From Mesaphorura yosii (lineage: Eukaryota; Arthropoda; Collembola; Poduromorpha; Tullbergiidae): a stretch of 64,000 nt of DNA. The DNA lies in NCBI GenBank assembly GCA_009869945.1, contig WIXG01000110.1:149284-213283 (forward strand), read 5' to 3'. The position numbers and the translations under genes are program-made. Within the stretch, counting starts at the first letter, position 1. Each line of letters starts with the position of its first letter. Below are positions 1 to 14,000 of the stretch, in pieces. The notes beneath the pieces were generated by a model. The model saw only the letters and a program-made list of their open reading frames with translations, was not told where the DNA came from and ran no database searches.

Positions 1-3000
1 TGCTGATAGCAAGACACGTTATCCGATACTTGTATCGTGCAAATCAGTCAAGTTCTTTAACAAAGTTTATACACGCCAGCTTAATTCAACGACAGATGCC
101 TTCACAGTTGGTCAGACCACGCCTTTTGGTCTCCCAGCCTCTCATGTGTGTGCAGCAGAAGATCCATCTTCACATCAGATTTTAAATCGGAGCTTTTCTT
201 TCGAGAAAGCCTTATTCACTCAAACTGAAATTACGCAGGAAAGCCATTTCATCTCCATCAAGTTTTGAAGTCGTGTATACCATCGAGTTATCACGCCTGA
301 AAAATTCAGTACGTCTTCATACAAACAGTACTTTTTGTTCGCTGTATCTTGCAATTTGAGCAGACCTTCACGAAAAAATATTACTGCATCTAAACGTGTA
401 ACAAGAAAAAGGTTGTACGAAGTTGTTCCATGGTTTGTTTTTGTGCTTTTCTCATGTATCATGGCATATCAATTATTAAAACCACAATAACTTTAGAAGC
501 TTGTAATACGAATCTCTTTACCTTGTAACAATTCACTAGCAAACAAACAACACCCTCGCAAGAACTGCCTCATTCATATTTTATTACATGACGCAGCCAA
601 AACAGTACGCTGGCCAGCGAAAGCTGAAATCCTGGGAAGCATAATACACTCGTTCCATCATCTCGAAGTATAAATTACATAAATATAAGGCTAGGTATTT
701 AAAATTGCTAAATCTTTTGGGAGAAGCCTCTGTTCTGCTGCTGACTCGAATATTTACATAACATAACAGTGCAATGCAGAAGAGAAGCTGCTAAATTACA
801 TTGTCTTTCTTAATTCTTTATCATTTTAGCTTCTATTATTATTTTTGAAAAAGATCTTCTCTGACTTTCCACCGTGAGTACGATAATTATAGAGGCACGA
901 GCAGAAAAGGCACTGGGAAATGAAATTCATTATCAAATTCTTCTACGCTGAACCTTCAAATACTTATGCAGACTTATGATAATATTTACTCATTATTCTT
1001 TGCCGGAACGACACCCTTCTCACTTCCTCCTGCCATGATCCATCGCACATTAACCCCGAAAACACTTGCTTCGACCCGAGTTGTTTGTTGCGACATAACT
1101 CTTGAGGGATACCAAAAAGTAGCAACGCAAAACGAGAAAATTTATGCAAAATTGGGCACAAAGAAGTGGCGAGTCCAAAAAGAGCCAAGAATGGCCCATT
1201 ATGTGCATTATAATATTATTGTTCCTATTTATAATACCACATTTACATGTTTAATGCTTGGAGGAAGAAGTTCAACTGAACAGTCTTGAGCAGTGTCATG
1301 CCCAAGCCACGCCATGCCAACTTCACCATCACCGTCTCTGGAGCATTTCACAACTACCGTCCCGAGTAGCGAGTGAGTAAAAGAATTAATAACTCCACAA
1401 CTCACGTCGCGCTGCGAACATTCCAAAGTTTTGTAAAGGACACTGCCACTGCCATCCCCGCTATTCTAGTGTTCTAGCACCAGACTTGGTTTCATTGCAA
1501 CAATTTCATAGTAAAATATATTTTATGAGAAGCATAAAGAGAAATTATGAGTCCACCGCATCCCCAGCAACATTATTACTTACACCAAGTATCCGAGTGC
1601 TGCTCATCCCGTAATTCCAGCCAGGACCAAGACAATTTCCCGGCTACCTTTTTATATTCCGGGTTCATTGTATGCAATATTTAGGGCACGGGTTTTATTC
1701 ACGGAAGTTTCACTGTGCCTTCCTGCTTGGTGTTGCATTGTCTGTGAAATGACTGAATAAATATTAAATGTGTGTCATTCTCATTCGTCGAGTATGCAGC
1801 TCAGGTTCCCTCCGCCTTTCATTATGCTGGCGGGTACTCAGTTCTCATTTCAAGTACCTGCCTCTCAAAGTTCTGGTGAAAGAACTGGCCAACTGGGCGT
1901 AAAAGCTATGACAAAGTGTTTGTAAATTGGAGTAATCCAGTTTATAGTGAAACAGCAGCAGCAGTGAAAGTGAAGTCAACGCAATAAAATGAGGTCTTAA
2001 ATGTTACATGGAGGATGTTCGCTAGTCGCTGAAGGTGCTCGTCATAAGGCTCTACGGCACGGTACGAGGCCTTAGCTCATCTGCTTTGCACGAGATCTTA
2101 GAGTAAATTGTATATGCCTACGCGAGATCCAAAGCTCGGGCGTTTGCGAAGTCAAAACTCCTTCCTTCTTCTTAATCTTGAAGAAAGAATAAATCATTTG
2201 GGAATATACACACCCTGGATGCATGTATGAGTGCGAGGAGACGAACTGGAGAAAGCGGCAGTTGTTAGTATGCTTCGTCTACACGGGCTACGTGTCTGTG
2301 CCACGCACTGAGAATTCGTGGAAGCGCAGACTGCACAGTTTAAGGTTTTTGGATTACTTTGTAGTATTTGCTTATTCAGTGCATACACAAACGTCCACGG
2401 GCACAGAAAGCGTTACAGTGCGTGGTGACGAGGAAGAAAGCGAGGAGGAGGAGATACAAAATCTTTCAAGCTCAAACTCGACTCGACTTTTCTCAGCGAC
2501 GGCGACGACGACTACTCCAATCTTCCACATGTAATAGCCAGTACTGAACTGAACTGTATTGCACGATCTCAGTGAAACGCGTAACTGTAACGGGTATTGT
2601 CAGCTGGCGTACACAGATTATATAAAATATAGCATTAGTTAATGTAGCTAAAATATTTCTTGAGCCTCGGGTGCATGACCATTGTGCGTGTGCTCGTGTA
2701 ATGTATGGACGCAGGATTTGTCAAATATATTTGGACATAAATTTCCTTTGCATCGCCTAAATTAAATTGAATCCATTTCTGCATGAAATATTGGAATTTA
2801 TTTGAAAACTTTTGACTGCAGCGTACGCGATAGAATGTGTAAATGGTCTCTTTGCTTACGCTCGTACACTCTTATGCGCGTTGCTCTACTCACACGTACT
2901 ACGAATTCAATTTCATTCACAAGAATCGACGCGTCGTCGAGTCGTCGCGTGCTGTCGGTACAGATCACGTTATTGATTGACATATTTATCCGTACACATG

Positions 3001-6000
3001 CAAAGAAGCAGTCACAATCTTCTTTTAGGATAATGCAAATAGATTCCGACACCCCGCGTACAACCCGCACCGAGCCCGTCGTGGTGGAGTCTGCAATGGA
3101 TCCATTGTGAAATATATTCTCTTAAATAGAGTTCATCAGCACAAAGAGCGAGTGTGGAGTGCTCGCAGCCCGCACCGAGGTGAAATTACCCCACGAAGAG
3201 GAACAGAACCACAGCGCTCCGAGATCTTGAGCGAGATGCACGACGCGAGAGAGTGAAAACCTCAACAGGAGACGCAAGCAGATGAAAATGCATGAAAAAG
3301 TGTTTTCATTCAGCTCTTAGCACTCGACTACTTACTCTGAATAAGAAAGTGCACGAGATATGAATCTTCTTCTTTTAAGACTCCTGCCTTTGCGAAAGCT
3401 CTTTTGTTGTGTTCTGTGTCATCACATCGTCCTCGTCGGTCGCGCTGTATGTGTATAATATATTACGTTATTATATCGGTAAGATGATGAATGCCTTCTT
3501 ATGCTAATGTAACCTAACGCAAGACAAGACAAGACCCTTTCCACTTAATAGAACAGCCATGCGTGAGGAAGACTGAACACTTCACAGCATCCAACTCCCT
3601 TTGCTTCAAGCCCCCTCAGAATCTCTTCGCTCATTGTGGCCTGGCACTTGTGAATTCCAAACACAGCTGTCTTCCGTAATCAAAAAGTGGCGTAGGAGCA
3701 GCTACGCCACAGTGGCAGTGCTTGGAGGCTGAACAATGCAAAAAATGAATGATGAGAAAAAGAATGGAGGCCCCGTTTTGGAAAATTTAACCCTGGTTTT
3801 GTTCGACACAGAAAACATTCGCATCAGCAACAGTAACATCATGGAACTTGGAGCTTCCTTCTCCTACGCAGAAATCTCGGCTCAATATATTTTCCATGCA
3901 CAGTGTAGATTATATGAAAGCCCTTATCAGTCATCTTCGTCCTACACATTCAAGCGACGTTGTTCAAGTATTGATCTCCAATTTGGGGAAATCAATATTT
4001 TATACATTCTCATTTGACTCTGATTGTGCCACTTACATAATCTTGGCTCTGCATCTTATTGTCTCGGAAGCTTCCCTTGAACATGAGCGTCTATATTTTA
4101 TGCCCAGACGATGTAACATGAAATATGTTGGAATATTAATTTAGAGGGAGACAGGCGCTCTGTTTTTGCATATACAAGAAAGTTTTAAGTTTTCGTATCT
4201 AGGCCAAGTAATTCAAGACTCCAGACTTGAGGCCTCCAAACTCTAGTTTTCTCTCCTCCCGTGTTACAAAACCTTTGAAAAATGTATTAAGACATAATTC
4301 TCCTTCCCGCTTGAGACTACGGTAGCTCCCGAAGAAAGAGAAAGCAAAACTTGGTCGTTTAATCTAATATTTATACATGGACGACGCGTAATGGCGTTTG
4401 CAAGATGACTGTTCTCCTCTTCCTTTTCTGCTCCGCCTGGAGACAGGCCGTGTTCGTGTAAACGCGTGGAAGTTAGAATAAGTACGATGATTATGATGTC
4501 AAAACAAGATGTTATCAACAAGTTACCTGAATGTCACTCAACATTATGCACGCAACACAATAACTACAACTAAACTAACCGTCAGGCTAGCAGAAGCACA
4601 GCAATAGCAACGGCAAGAGGAGTTGACGTTGCATCGTGTGTAGACATGAGCCATGTAATTTCAAAAGTTTAATAATTTCGCTCACGCTCTTGCTTTAACA
4701 AATCCTGCGGTGCTTACTGGATAATCCGTCAGAAGGCTGCGTGAAAACAGCGCAGCATCGACAAAATCAACGCGTCACGCGCATCGAAAACGGCAGAGTA
4801 AAGCACGTTGCATATTTTATTCAAAGTTAATTTCTTCCTACACTAACGATATTTAGTAGTTTATCTTTCCATTTGACAACATTCCGCGCATCCTGTGCAC
4901 GTATTTGTGCATAAAATTGTCATTTTGAGTATTATACGTTGCTTTTATTATGGCCTTCGCGAGTGATAACACTTTCACAGGCCATGCAGCACAACGAAGC
5001 GGCAGCAGCAGCAGTGGTAAAGGTTAAGCTAAAGAGAGAAGAATTAATGGGACAACATAATACTAAAGTCAATGCACAAGAAAATTGGTATTTCCCTTCT
5101 CACGTACTGCAAGCAAGCAAGTGTGCTCGTATTCGTATCGTTTTTATTCGTGCTCGATTTTTCTTTCAAATTCATTTTTTCTACTGCCACTGCCGCGTAC
5201 GAGACTGTTACGCTGCTGTTGAGAAGAAAAATAGGTACACATAAAGGTTTGAATATCATTCATATTTCTTGGGACTTGAAAGTTGGATGTTCAAGCTGCA
5301 AGAAATGTGGAACGCTTTCGATTCAGAGTGTCCTGAATACTACAGCCTTTCTATTTGGTTTGGTCCCTGCTACCATTTCCATTGCTCTACACTTGTCGAG
5401 TGCAGGACCGTGGACCATATATTTTCCCCAGCACCTTTTATTCAGCGTTTTAAATTTTATGAAAAATTCAAATGAAAAATGCAGACTGGAATGCGGAATG
5501 GCCTCAACAAATAAAAGATGCTCTTCTTTTTAGGCCCTGATTTAAGCATTAGGCCAGAGGCAATAAACGCTGGTGAGAATATTCTAAATTCGGGGACTCA
5601 AGGCTATGTGCTTTAAGCAGGTAATGATTGGATGCTTTCGTCATTTTCCACACAAACAGAATTTTGCATGTCGGATTCAACAATGCCCAAGCAAATATTC
5701 TGCCGTGATCTCCGTCTCCATGATTTCCCCGTTATCATTACAATGGCAAAGAAAGCAGGGATGCGCAACAAAGCAGGAAATGACGCGACTTGGCAAATGG
5801 GGATGAGAAGGCATAAAAATCTCGTAAAAAGAAAATGAACGACTTCATATATTAAAACTTGAAGTAAAAATATAAAAATACCGAGCATCCGAGGGAGTGG
5901 AACATTCCTTTGCCATTGCCATAACCTATAAAGCCATTCGTGTGCTTTGCCTAACATTTCAAGTCGTCGTTTGTAATATTATTACGATGTGTGATACAAA

Positions 6001-8000
6001 ACCGAGGCAGGAATCCGGTTATAACACACCGTCTCTCATCTCGTATATCAAAGTGCTCTTTAAAAGAAAGGAGTCGGGGTCGATGAAATTGAAGCGAAAA
6101 AGTGCGTGGTACTTCTTAAACCGTCCCGTGTTGAAGTTTACTTAGAAATCACACTTATTTGGTCGGATCACTCACTGCCTCTTCTTCTGAACTACACAAC
6201 CAAGTCGGCATTCTTCTCAGGAAGCCGAGCCCAAAGCAAAGGAATAAATTGTCACAACTACTTACACGCGCACAAAGGATACTCGAAGATTGGAACCGAA
6301 AGATGAAATGTGAACGTGTTTTTCGTGGAAAAGGATTAATTCATTAGACGCGGAAAATTGTTAGTTTCCCTCTGTCTTCTCTGACTCGTTTTCTTTGCAC
6401 TACAAAGTCGGGTTGGTCCGCCGGTCTTCGCCTTGTGCTAGGTGCCAAGAGACTTTTGTCTTGGGATAAAAAGTTTGCCCACCCTCTCAACTGGACGGAG
6501 GGACTCACCGGGTGCATAACCGCCTCACATTTCATTGCACGTTCAAGCACGCCCGCCGAAGCGAGATCGGGAGGGAATGGCAATCTTATTTCACTTGCCC
6601 AACAGCCCATATTAATCTCGCCCCAAATTAAAATTCTGGTAAAAACAGTGTCATAAATGTACTATAGCATTTCATTCATTGGAATCGAATTCGCAGAAGC
6701 GTCATCACTCTGAATTTTATGGATGGTGCGCACGAGAACCCGACTTCCTCAAATCTCCAAAGTATTACGGACTAACTTTCACACTCGGCGTCGTTCTCGC
6801 TTTCAGGACATGCCTTCAACTTTCTGACCTCTTTTGGGGTTTTCGCTGTCGGTTTGGGTGAAAACTTTATAAGGCTAATGAAACTTTCTCTTCATGTCCG
6901 TTCGCTGTAGCCGGAATTCTGAGAAGGTTGTACACAGAGGTCTTGGCCTATCTTTCAACTCACGGTGTGATTGTATTAGAGTGCTGTGCGCTAAGTAACA
7001 CTCAAGTTGCTGAGGTAAGTTCTTTTGATTAACTCGTAGCTTGACCGGTCTACTTTTCCGCGCAATGGAATTATTGACACACGACAAAATGACACCAGTG
7101 AATTGCACGGACTCAAGCGCGACTATTTTCCCGTCCGTAATCAGTTAATCATCTCCTCTCATCTTGCTACAGACAGAACGAACGCAACTTCTCTTAATGG
7201 TTTCATTTACACCTCAAGTTGTCTTAATTAATGATTAGATGACCGTTGTCATATTTCTTGTGTCCGACGGTCCCTGAGGGTCATACCGCCATAATTAATT
7301 AACACCAAGCCAACCATGCTCAGCGCTCACGCGCTATGATGAGGCGACAAGTTTTCCTACAGTCGATTCTATCGCAAGCCGGTACCGATTCGTACTAATA
7401 AGTGAGCGGTCTCTGATTTGTGTTTGTTTTGGGTCCGCGAAAGGAGGATAAAAGAACACAAGCCCTGTGCAAATAAAAAAGGTAAATCTTAAATCAACAA
7501 GAAGGCAAGGTAATGTAATAAATGAACCTCGTATTTATGTATGCTCGGAGCCAAAAGTAGCGTGCAAACATAATCTATATAAATTGCTACAAGTTATTCT
7601 CATTTATCCATCTTTCGCCTTAATAATATCAACCTGGATTACAACTTTTCGCTTTTGACGTTTACTTTATTAACAACATAGACCGAGGAAGAGGAAGAAA
7701 GAAGACGGATGAAAACTCTGCAACCTTCCACGTCTTACATGAGCTGCTCTTCCGCTCTTTGCTCTTCCAGAAACCTAATTTGACGATGTCGAGAAAAAGT
7801 AAAACTTCAAAAAAGGTTTTGGGGGTACGCCAACGTGCATGCTTTTTAACGTGCATGATGAATAATGATCATCATAATCTATTTTCTACTTCCTTTCCTT
7901 GGTATTATTACGAACAGAAGCTAAACTCACGAAATATTTGATCCTTATCAATCAACAAGAGCAAATAAAGAACGGAAGAGTGGAACGGTGGGCAAAGAAA
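1..8000. other. No recognisable gene; scattered simple repeats
   Basis: I see no recognisable protein family here on either strand. The open frames are short, overlap each other on both strands and lack convincing splice partners. Visible structure is minor: three tandem AAGAC units at 3521-3535, a GAC-rich run near 2501-2515, and a perfect 10-bp palindrome (CGACGCGTCG) at 2927-2936. One stretch at 6911-7014 is flanked by a good acceptor and a strong GTAAGT donor and is listed as a finding. The first 268 bases are open in one forward frame but match nothing I know. Confidence 0.6.
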
Positions 8001-11000
8001 TGCGTGGAGAGAAGGCAGGCACATGCACGCATTCAAAGAATAAGATTTCGTCTCTTTATCCGCGTGAGATGGGCACTGTGAGAAGTTGTTGAAGTTGAAG
8101 AATCTCCACTCAGACGAGGCCAAGAGTGGCCACCGATTGCGGGTGAATGGTTGCATCAACGTGCTCGGAACGGAATCCCGAAGAAAGAAGCGTAAAGAAT
8201 AGAAAAAATAAATGGGTTTATTTACACGATTGAGTGAGTGAATTTTTACAAACTCCAGGAAAAGAGAAGCCAGCAACTTCACGCAGGAGGAAAACCTCTT
8301 CCACTTCTGAATTGAATTGTGATTGTAAATATGGGCACACCAGTTCACGTCGTTCACGTACTGGCCAGCGTCGGAGACGGAGAACGAGGTTTATTTACAG
8401 CATGCAAGTGGGCTCAGACTCGCCTGACATGACACTCTGAAACAGGTCAGCCACTTGCCACTTGCACGGCACGGCAACGTAACGTAACAAAAGCCATCAT
8501 CAGAAAGCACGATGGACCTCTGTTTTTGCCACCTTTGCCGCTGCGCCGTGGCAGGCCTCTGCGTAAGAAGATGGATACTATCTCATTTATTACTGCGGGC
8601 AATAATAATAAAGGAGTAGCGCGCCCGGCGCACATCTTCGTCTCGTCGTGCATGCAAGTGAAAGAAAGTGGAAAACAAAAGAAAAGTTGTTGTTGGGGAA
8701 AGGAAAGGGTGAGAGGCGAATGTCCGTGCGAGAGAATGAGTGAAATTACAAAAGAAAAGAAAAAACTTGAAAACCCGAGATAAAAAGAAAGCCTGGAGGA
8801 TTCTGAGTTCATGCTAAGCATGCCATGCATGTTCTCCGTTCGTATCTATGCAGAGCGAGGCCGGTCGCGCGCATGAAGTATTAAGCCTGAACATGAGACG
8901 TTGAAGTTGTAAAAGACAAACAGAAAATAAGCCCGCGGATATTTATTCTTGGCCAGTAATACGCATGGACGGCCGGGCCAAGCGCCTGCCGTGTGGGTGG
9001 ACGGAACAGGGAATATGGTCCAGGCCACGGACCATGATAAGATAATACGTGATATGTGATGGATGAAATTCTTTTATATTATTATTGTTTTGTTTTCTCG
9101 TACTTTGAATACAGAGTGTGTCAAATGAGTCTAAAATCCAACTCCAGCCGGCTAAACATTCGAGCACCACGAACGAAGCGAATGGGTTCAGATCAAGCCT
9201 GAAGATATCCACCCGGTCATGCCCATTCTAGACTTTACCGAGCAATCATTTGTACTATTGCCAAGAACAAAGCCTCATGTCTCATATGTCTCAAGTCTTG
9301 CCCGTAGTTATGGCAGGGCAGAATGCTATCAGTTCCAATATGCTACTGCTTTAGGCACGAATGGCGGTACGCGTTGCACATTACGCTGGATGGGACTTGA
9401 GCTGCCTGCCGCCATCGCTACCATGTCATGGGTAATATTTGCAAGTATTGCCAATCTGCCGAGCCATGCCAAGCACGCCCGGACTGAAACCGCACCGAGT
9501 TAGTGACAGACGCGCCCGATGACAAACTGTGAACGCTCAAGTCGCGCACAACGTAATGGAGACACATTTCAATTTTAGGGTTTAGTAAATAAATAGGAAA
9601 TTACATGGACCATAAGAAAGCGACGTTGAGCCCAGGATCGACCACCAGAATAAAGCAAGCATGTGCCCGATATGAAAAACAATAAAATAAAATCAACTCA
9701 AGCACAAAATAACTGTGGGAGTGCAAAGAAAGTCCACGCCATCCATGCAATAAATGTACGGCACAAGAGGAAGGCCGAATTCAGAAAAATCACGAGTGAA
9801 GTGAAGGAGAAAGCGAGCGCCAGTGCCAATGCAACGCATGAGCAGCGCACAAGGACGACCATCAGTCGAAACAAAGGAAGTGCGAGTCGAATGGCAGTAA
9901 ATTGTGAAAGATGAGGTCCTGTCTTGTCTTCTCGCGAAGTCGGCACGGTTCGGGTATCGGTTTCGACTTTCATGGACACGGAGTGGAAGGAAATTAAAAA
10001 TAAAATAAAAACAAAGAAAGAGATTCTGCAACTTCTTTTATTGTCTCAGTTGTTGTGTCGTGCCACGTCGTGCACGTTACGTCGTTCGAATCAAGTTGGA
10101 AGACACGACACGATAGACGAGAAATTCGAAAAGTCAAGTACCAGGAAAGGCATTCGAGTAAAGCCTTTCCGCTAAAATTCATTTCTAAATACAATCACAT
10201 ACCATCACACTCCGTGCGTCTGTACGTGCTTTGGTAGAGTCGCAGGAAATCCTGGCCACATCACGTAAGAGACGCTTAAAAATAAAAAAAACAGCAAAAG
10301 TTGAAAAAATGCAGTTAAAAAGAGAAAGCAGTGGTCTTAATGTGATATTGGTCTTGTCCTCCAACGCATTATTGTTTCAGGGCATGCTTAGTTAATAAAG
10401 GAAAGGCTTTGCTCTGCTCTCTCTAGCTGTCTCTCGGTGAAATGAATCTCAGCCAAGTCATTTACAACGGCACAGCGTTTCTTCCCAGCGGCAGTGGCAG
10501 GTCAGTCATTCCGAATGCTTAGCGCATACTCTTAACTACTTGGATCTGGACTTAAGAGAGGAGCAAAAGGAAATTTCGCTACATTACATTAACAGGCACA
10601 CACACCGCCTGTGAGATTTGGATTGTATTGTCTTTTTCTCTCAGACATCTCTCGTCTCGTCTTCGTCTCCTACAAACTGTATCATGACAGTTGATCGATT
10701 ACATTGTTCCTTTCTCCACATCCTTTGCGCCTTGTTCCTTTGTAGCTTGAGCCGTAACAAAAACACAGGAAGGAAAAAGCGAATCGGAGAAGAATTCTGA
10801 CCTTTCACGAGAGTTAAGTACAGCCAGATACGAAGCTGGCAAAGATTAGATTTTTCTTTTCCCGGAGCATTTATATCATCAGCATCATCATCAGCCTCGA
10901 CGCAGTGAGACGCCTGTCTGTCTTAAATCTTCGGAATTGTAAGATTTCCTGATATCCGTTGCAGTTACTCTTCCCATTATACCCGCCATACGTAATGCGT

Positions 11001-14000
11001 GTACCTTAATGTACCTCCCTTCCGTAATTTCTTGTACGCGTACACGCACGGCTCGAATTTAATCATGAGTTTTTCCTCTCTTAAAAGATGAATCGGCTCT
11101 GGCAGGACAGAGTGCAACGCGAACGAAGGAAACCAGATTTCTGTGAGAGGAAATTGAACATATTCTACAAGACATTATACGATCTACTTAACAAGAGGAA
11201 GACAAGAGGAGGACAGACATCGCGACACATTTAAAAGTGGATTCATTTCCAAAACTCATATCACTTTCAGACAGCTTGCAGCAGTACAAGCAGCAGCAGT
11301 GCTTTATGGTGCCAGAGTTCATGTATTTTTACTCCGTCAGAGCCGTGATAGTGATAAGCAAGTGCTGGAAGGACAAATTATAAAGTCTTTAATTAAACAA
11401 GGCATGCCTCAGCTTCAGGTCTTTCTTTTTCTGTCAGTGAGCTCAATTCTCTCCGCGCTGCCATGAGATACCGTGCCACTTCGTCGTCTTGAATTCTAAT
11501 TAGTTCGGAACTCTTTAACTATGCAGAACAATGCTACTGTAATATAAGACTGACTCTTGCCTTTCTCCTCTGCTCCTTCTTTCACTCTTTCTTCACTCTT
11601 TTTCACTTGAATCAAACATCATCAAGAAGTGCAGCAGCACGAGAAAAGTAGAGCGATTCTTCTCATACAGGGCCCGTGCTACTTCATTGCTCGGCTCAGT
11701 TTTGCCTTTGCCTTCTGCTATGCGCATTGCGGATCGAATGCTAAATTACGAGGATATCGCGCCCACGTTTTAACTCCCGGGCATGAACGAGCTCGAGATC
11801 TGGATTTGTATTAAAAAGTTTATTAGCCTGAAATTTATTTTCCGGGCAAAAATGGTCTTTTCTATCTCGCACAATGAAAAAATCTCGAGTCTCGCCAATT
11901 CTTTCACTTGGCTGGCAATAAATGCTCCGAGCTCACCATTAAAACGCTGACGTAGCAAATTCGTAATTTGATTTGGCATGGTTGGCCAATCACCGCCTCG
12001 ACAAACCGAATTCAAAGGATAATTGCATTGTCAAACAGAATCAAGTCGCTTGTTACCTCCACTTTAGGATGTGAGAGGCATAATTCTAGCTGTTTACTGT
12101 CATTCTTTTTTATTGCATAATCGTAACTCACAACCTTTCATAACAAGGTAATAATGTGGTACTGGCAATCAAATTATTTCATGAAATCATTCATCTTGAT
12201 GCCCATTCCTCCATTTGAGTGTGCTTACGCTTGCCATCGTTGACTATTTCACTGTAATTGCAACAATCCTTTTCGAGAGAGCGTACTTTTACCTCTTCTT
12301 ACAGTACAATACAGCAACGCAATAATAATAATGCTGTGCAATGCCAGGCAAACGAAACGCAAAATGTTTCAGACGTTCTCCAGTCGCAATAAGAGGAAAT
12401 GTGAACTTTCTTTCTTTTTGATAATAGTCTCACGTAGTAGATAGTTTTCATCGTTCCGAGCCTCAGTCTTGAGTCAAGATCTCCTCCTTTTAAAGCTCTA
12501 AGCCCTTCTCCGGTTCGCGCTGGCCTCCTATTTCTCCATTGTATAAATTGTACACTGTGCGCACAGACATTATAGGTATTTTTCTATTGTTATTGAAGCA
12601 ATCAGACTCTTTCTATGCTTTCCTACACTTCTTACGGCCGCACGCACTTTCCTCTTCGTCCCGCACCACTTTTATCTCCTTCTATTTAGAATGGAATGTG
12701 TGACGAATAAGTCACATTAAAATGACTTCTCAACTCAGCTCAGTTTTATTTGGCATCTTGGCTCTTGGCTGCGGGCCGTCATTACTTTGTGTATAACTTA
12801 AGCACGTTCTTTATTTCCCTTTTTATTACTAAATAACAATTTACTTTACTGTTAGGTATTGTTCTATTCCTTTCTTCAGCCAAGTCGGTCGCCGTAATAG
12901 ATCTTAACTGCTCGCCTTATAAGTTGTACGCTTTTGCATAGAGAAAGTAATTTAATCTATCTAGAAATGTGTTAATATTGCCAACGCAGTCAAATTGTTA
13001 TTGTTGAATGGCTTCAATGTAGAAACCATTCGCCCTTTATTCTTCACGTAATTTGAAATTGCACGACCTGTCCTTACGCTCACGCCTTGCCGTTGATATT
13101 CGTTCATCTGGTTTGGGTTTATATTTTATTTTGTGCGATGCCTTTGGCACAGCTTTACGGCACGCTGTACTTCGCAAGTCCGAAATTCTTGGCTGTCTTG
13201 TAAGTTATTCACACACGCGTACTTGCTTATTGCGTAAAGAGAAAAGTGAAAAAGTAATAAATTCTCTAATTATTTAAACGAAAAACTTTTTGTTCTTTGG
13301 CGCGGTACAGCAAAACTTGTTCGTACTTGTTTGTACTCGAGTCTTGCCTTGCGTTTGCTTTGTGCCAGGTCCTCTTTCTCTTTTACTTATTTCTTTTGAC
13401 GATTCAAGTATGTAAACTCTTTTACTTTATCAAACAATGTTCATATCGGTCGGAAAGACAATGCGATGGAATTTAATTCTAATTTACAGCTCGCCGTACC
13501 TGACGCAGGCGCTGTCTTGCTCAATAGGCGAGACGTAAACAATGCGACAGGGAAGGCAGTGCAGACGAATCTCAAAAGGCAGCCAGTCTCTTTTGCCTTT
13601 TATGTGTCGTGCATTTCTTAGAACTTTCTGCCTGTTGCGAGTTTATTGAGTCGTTTCAAAAATATAAAAATAAACGAGAGAAAGTTTTTATTTTCAAACA
13701 GCCATTCGACAAAGTCTCATAACCTGGAGTGCAGCGCAGGGTTGAAGCTTTGAAGAATTTTCTGCATCCACAATTTGCCTCAGAATACTCTCGCTCCGTG
13801 TACCGTATTGTATGACGTCCAGCTTTTTATTCTTCGTGGCTCATATTTTACTTTTGGCTAACAAGAACTAGAACAGAAACTTTTGGTCTTGCCTTTTCTT
13901 TAAATTTTGTTCAGCAGACCGTCAAACTTTGGTGTGTCTCAGTTTCCCTCACCGTTGAATATCAGAGCGCGCTTTCTCGCTCATTTACGTTTCAAACTTT

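Noticed and set aside
2-268. Forward frame open from the window edge to a TGA at 266-268, possibly a terminal exon
   Set aside because: Two forward frames are open over most of it, no family is recognised and no AATAAA follows nearby.
5072-5533. 153-codon forward frame
   Set aside because: A frame of this length is expected about once by chance in 64 kb; no motif, and overlapping frames on both strands.
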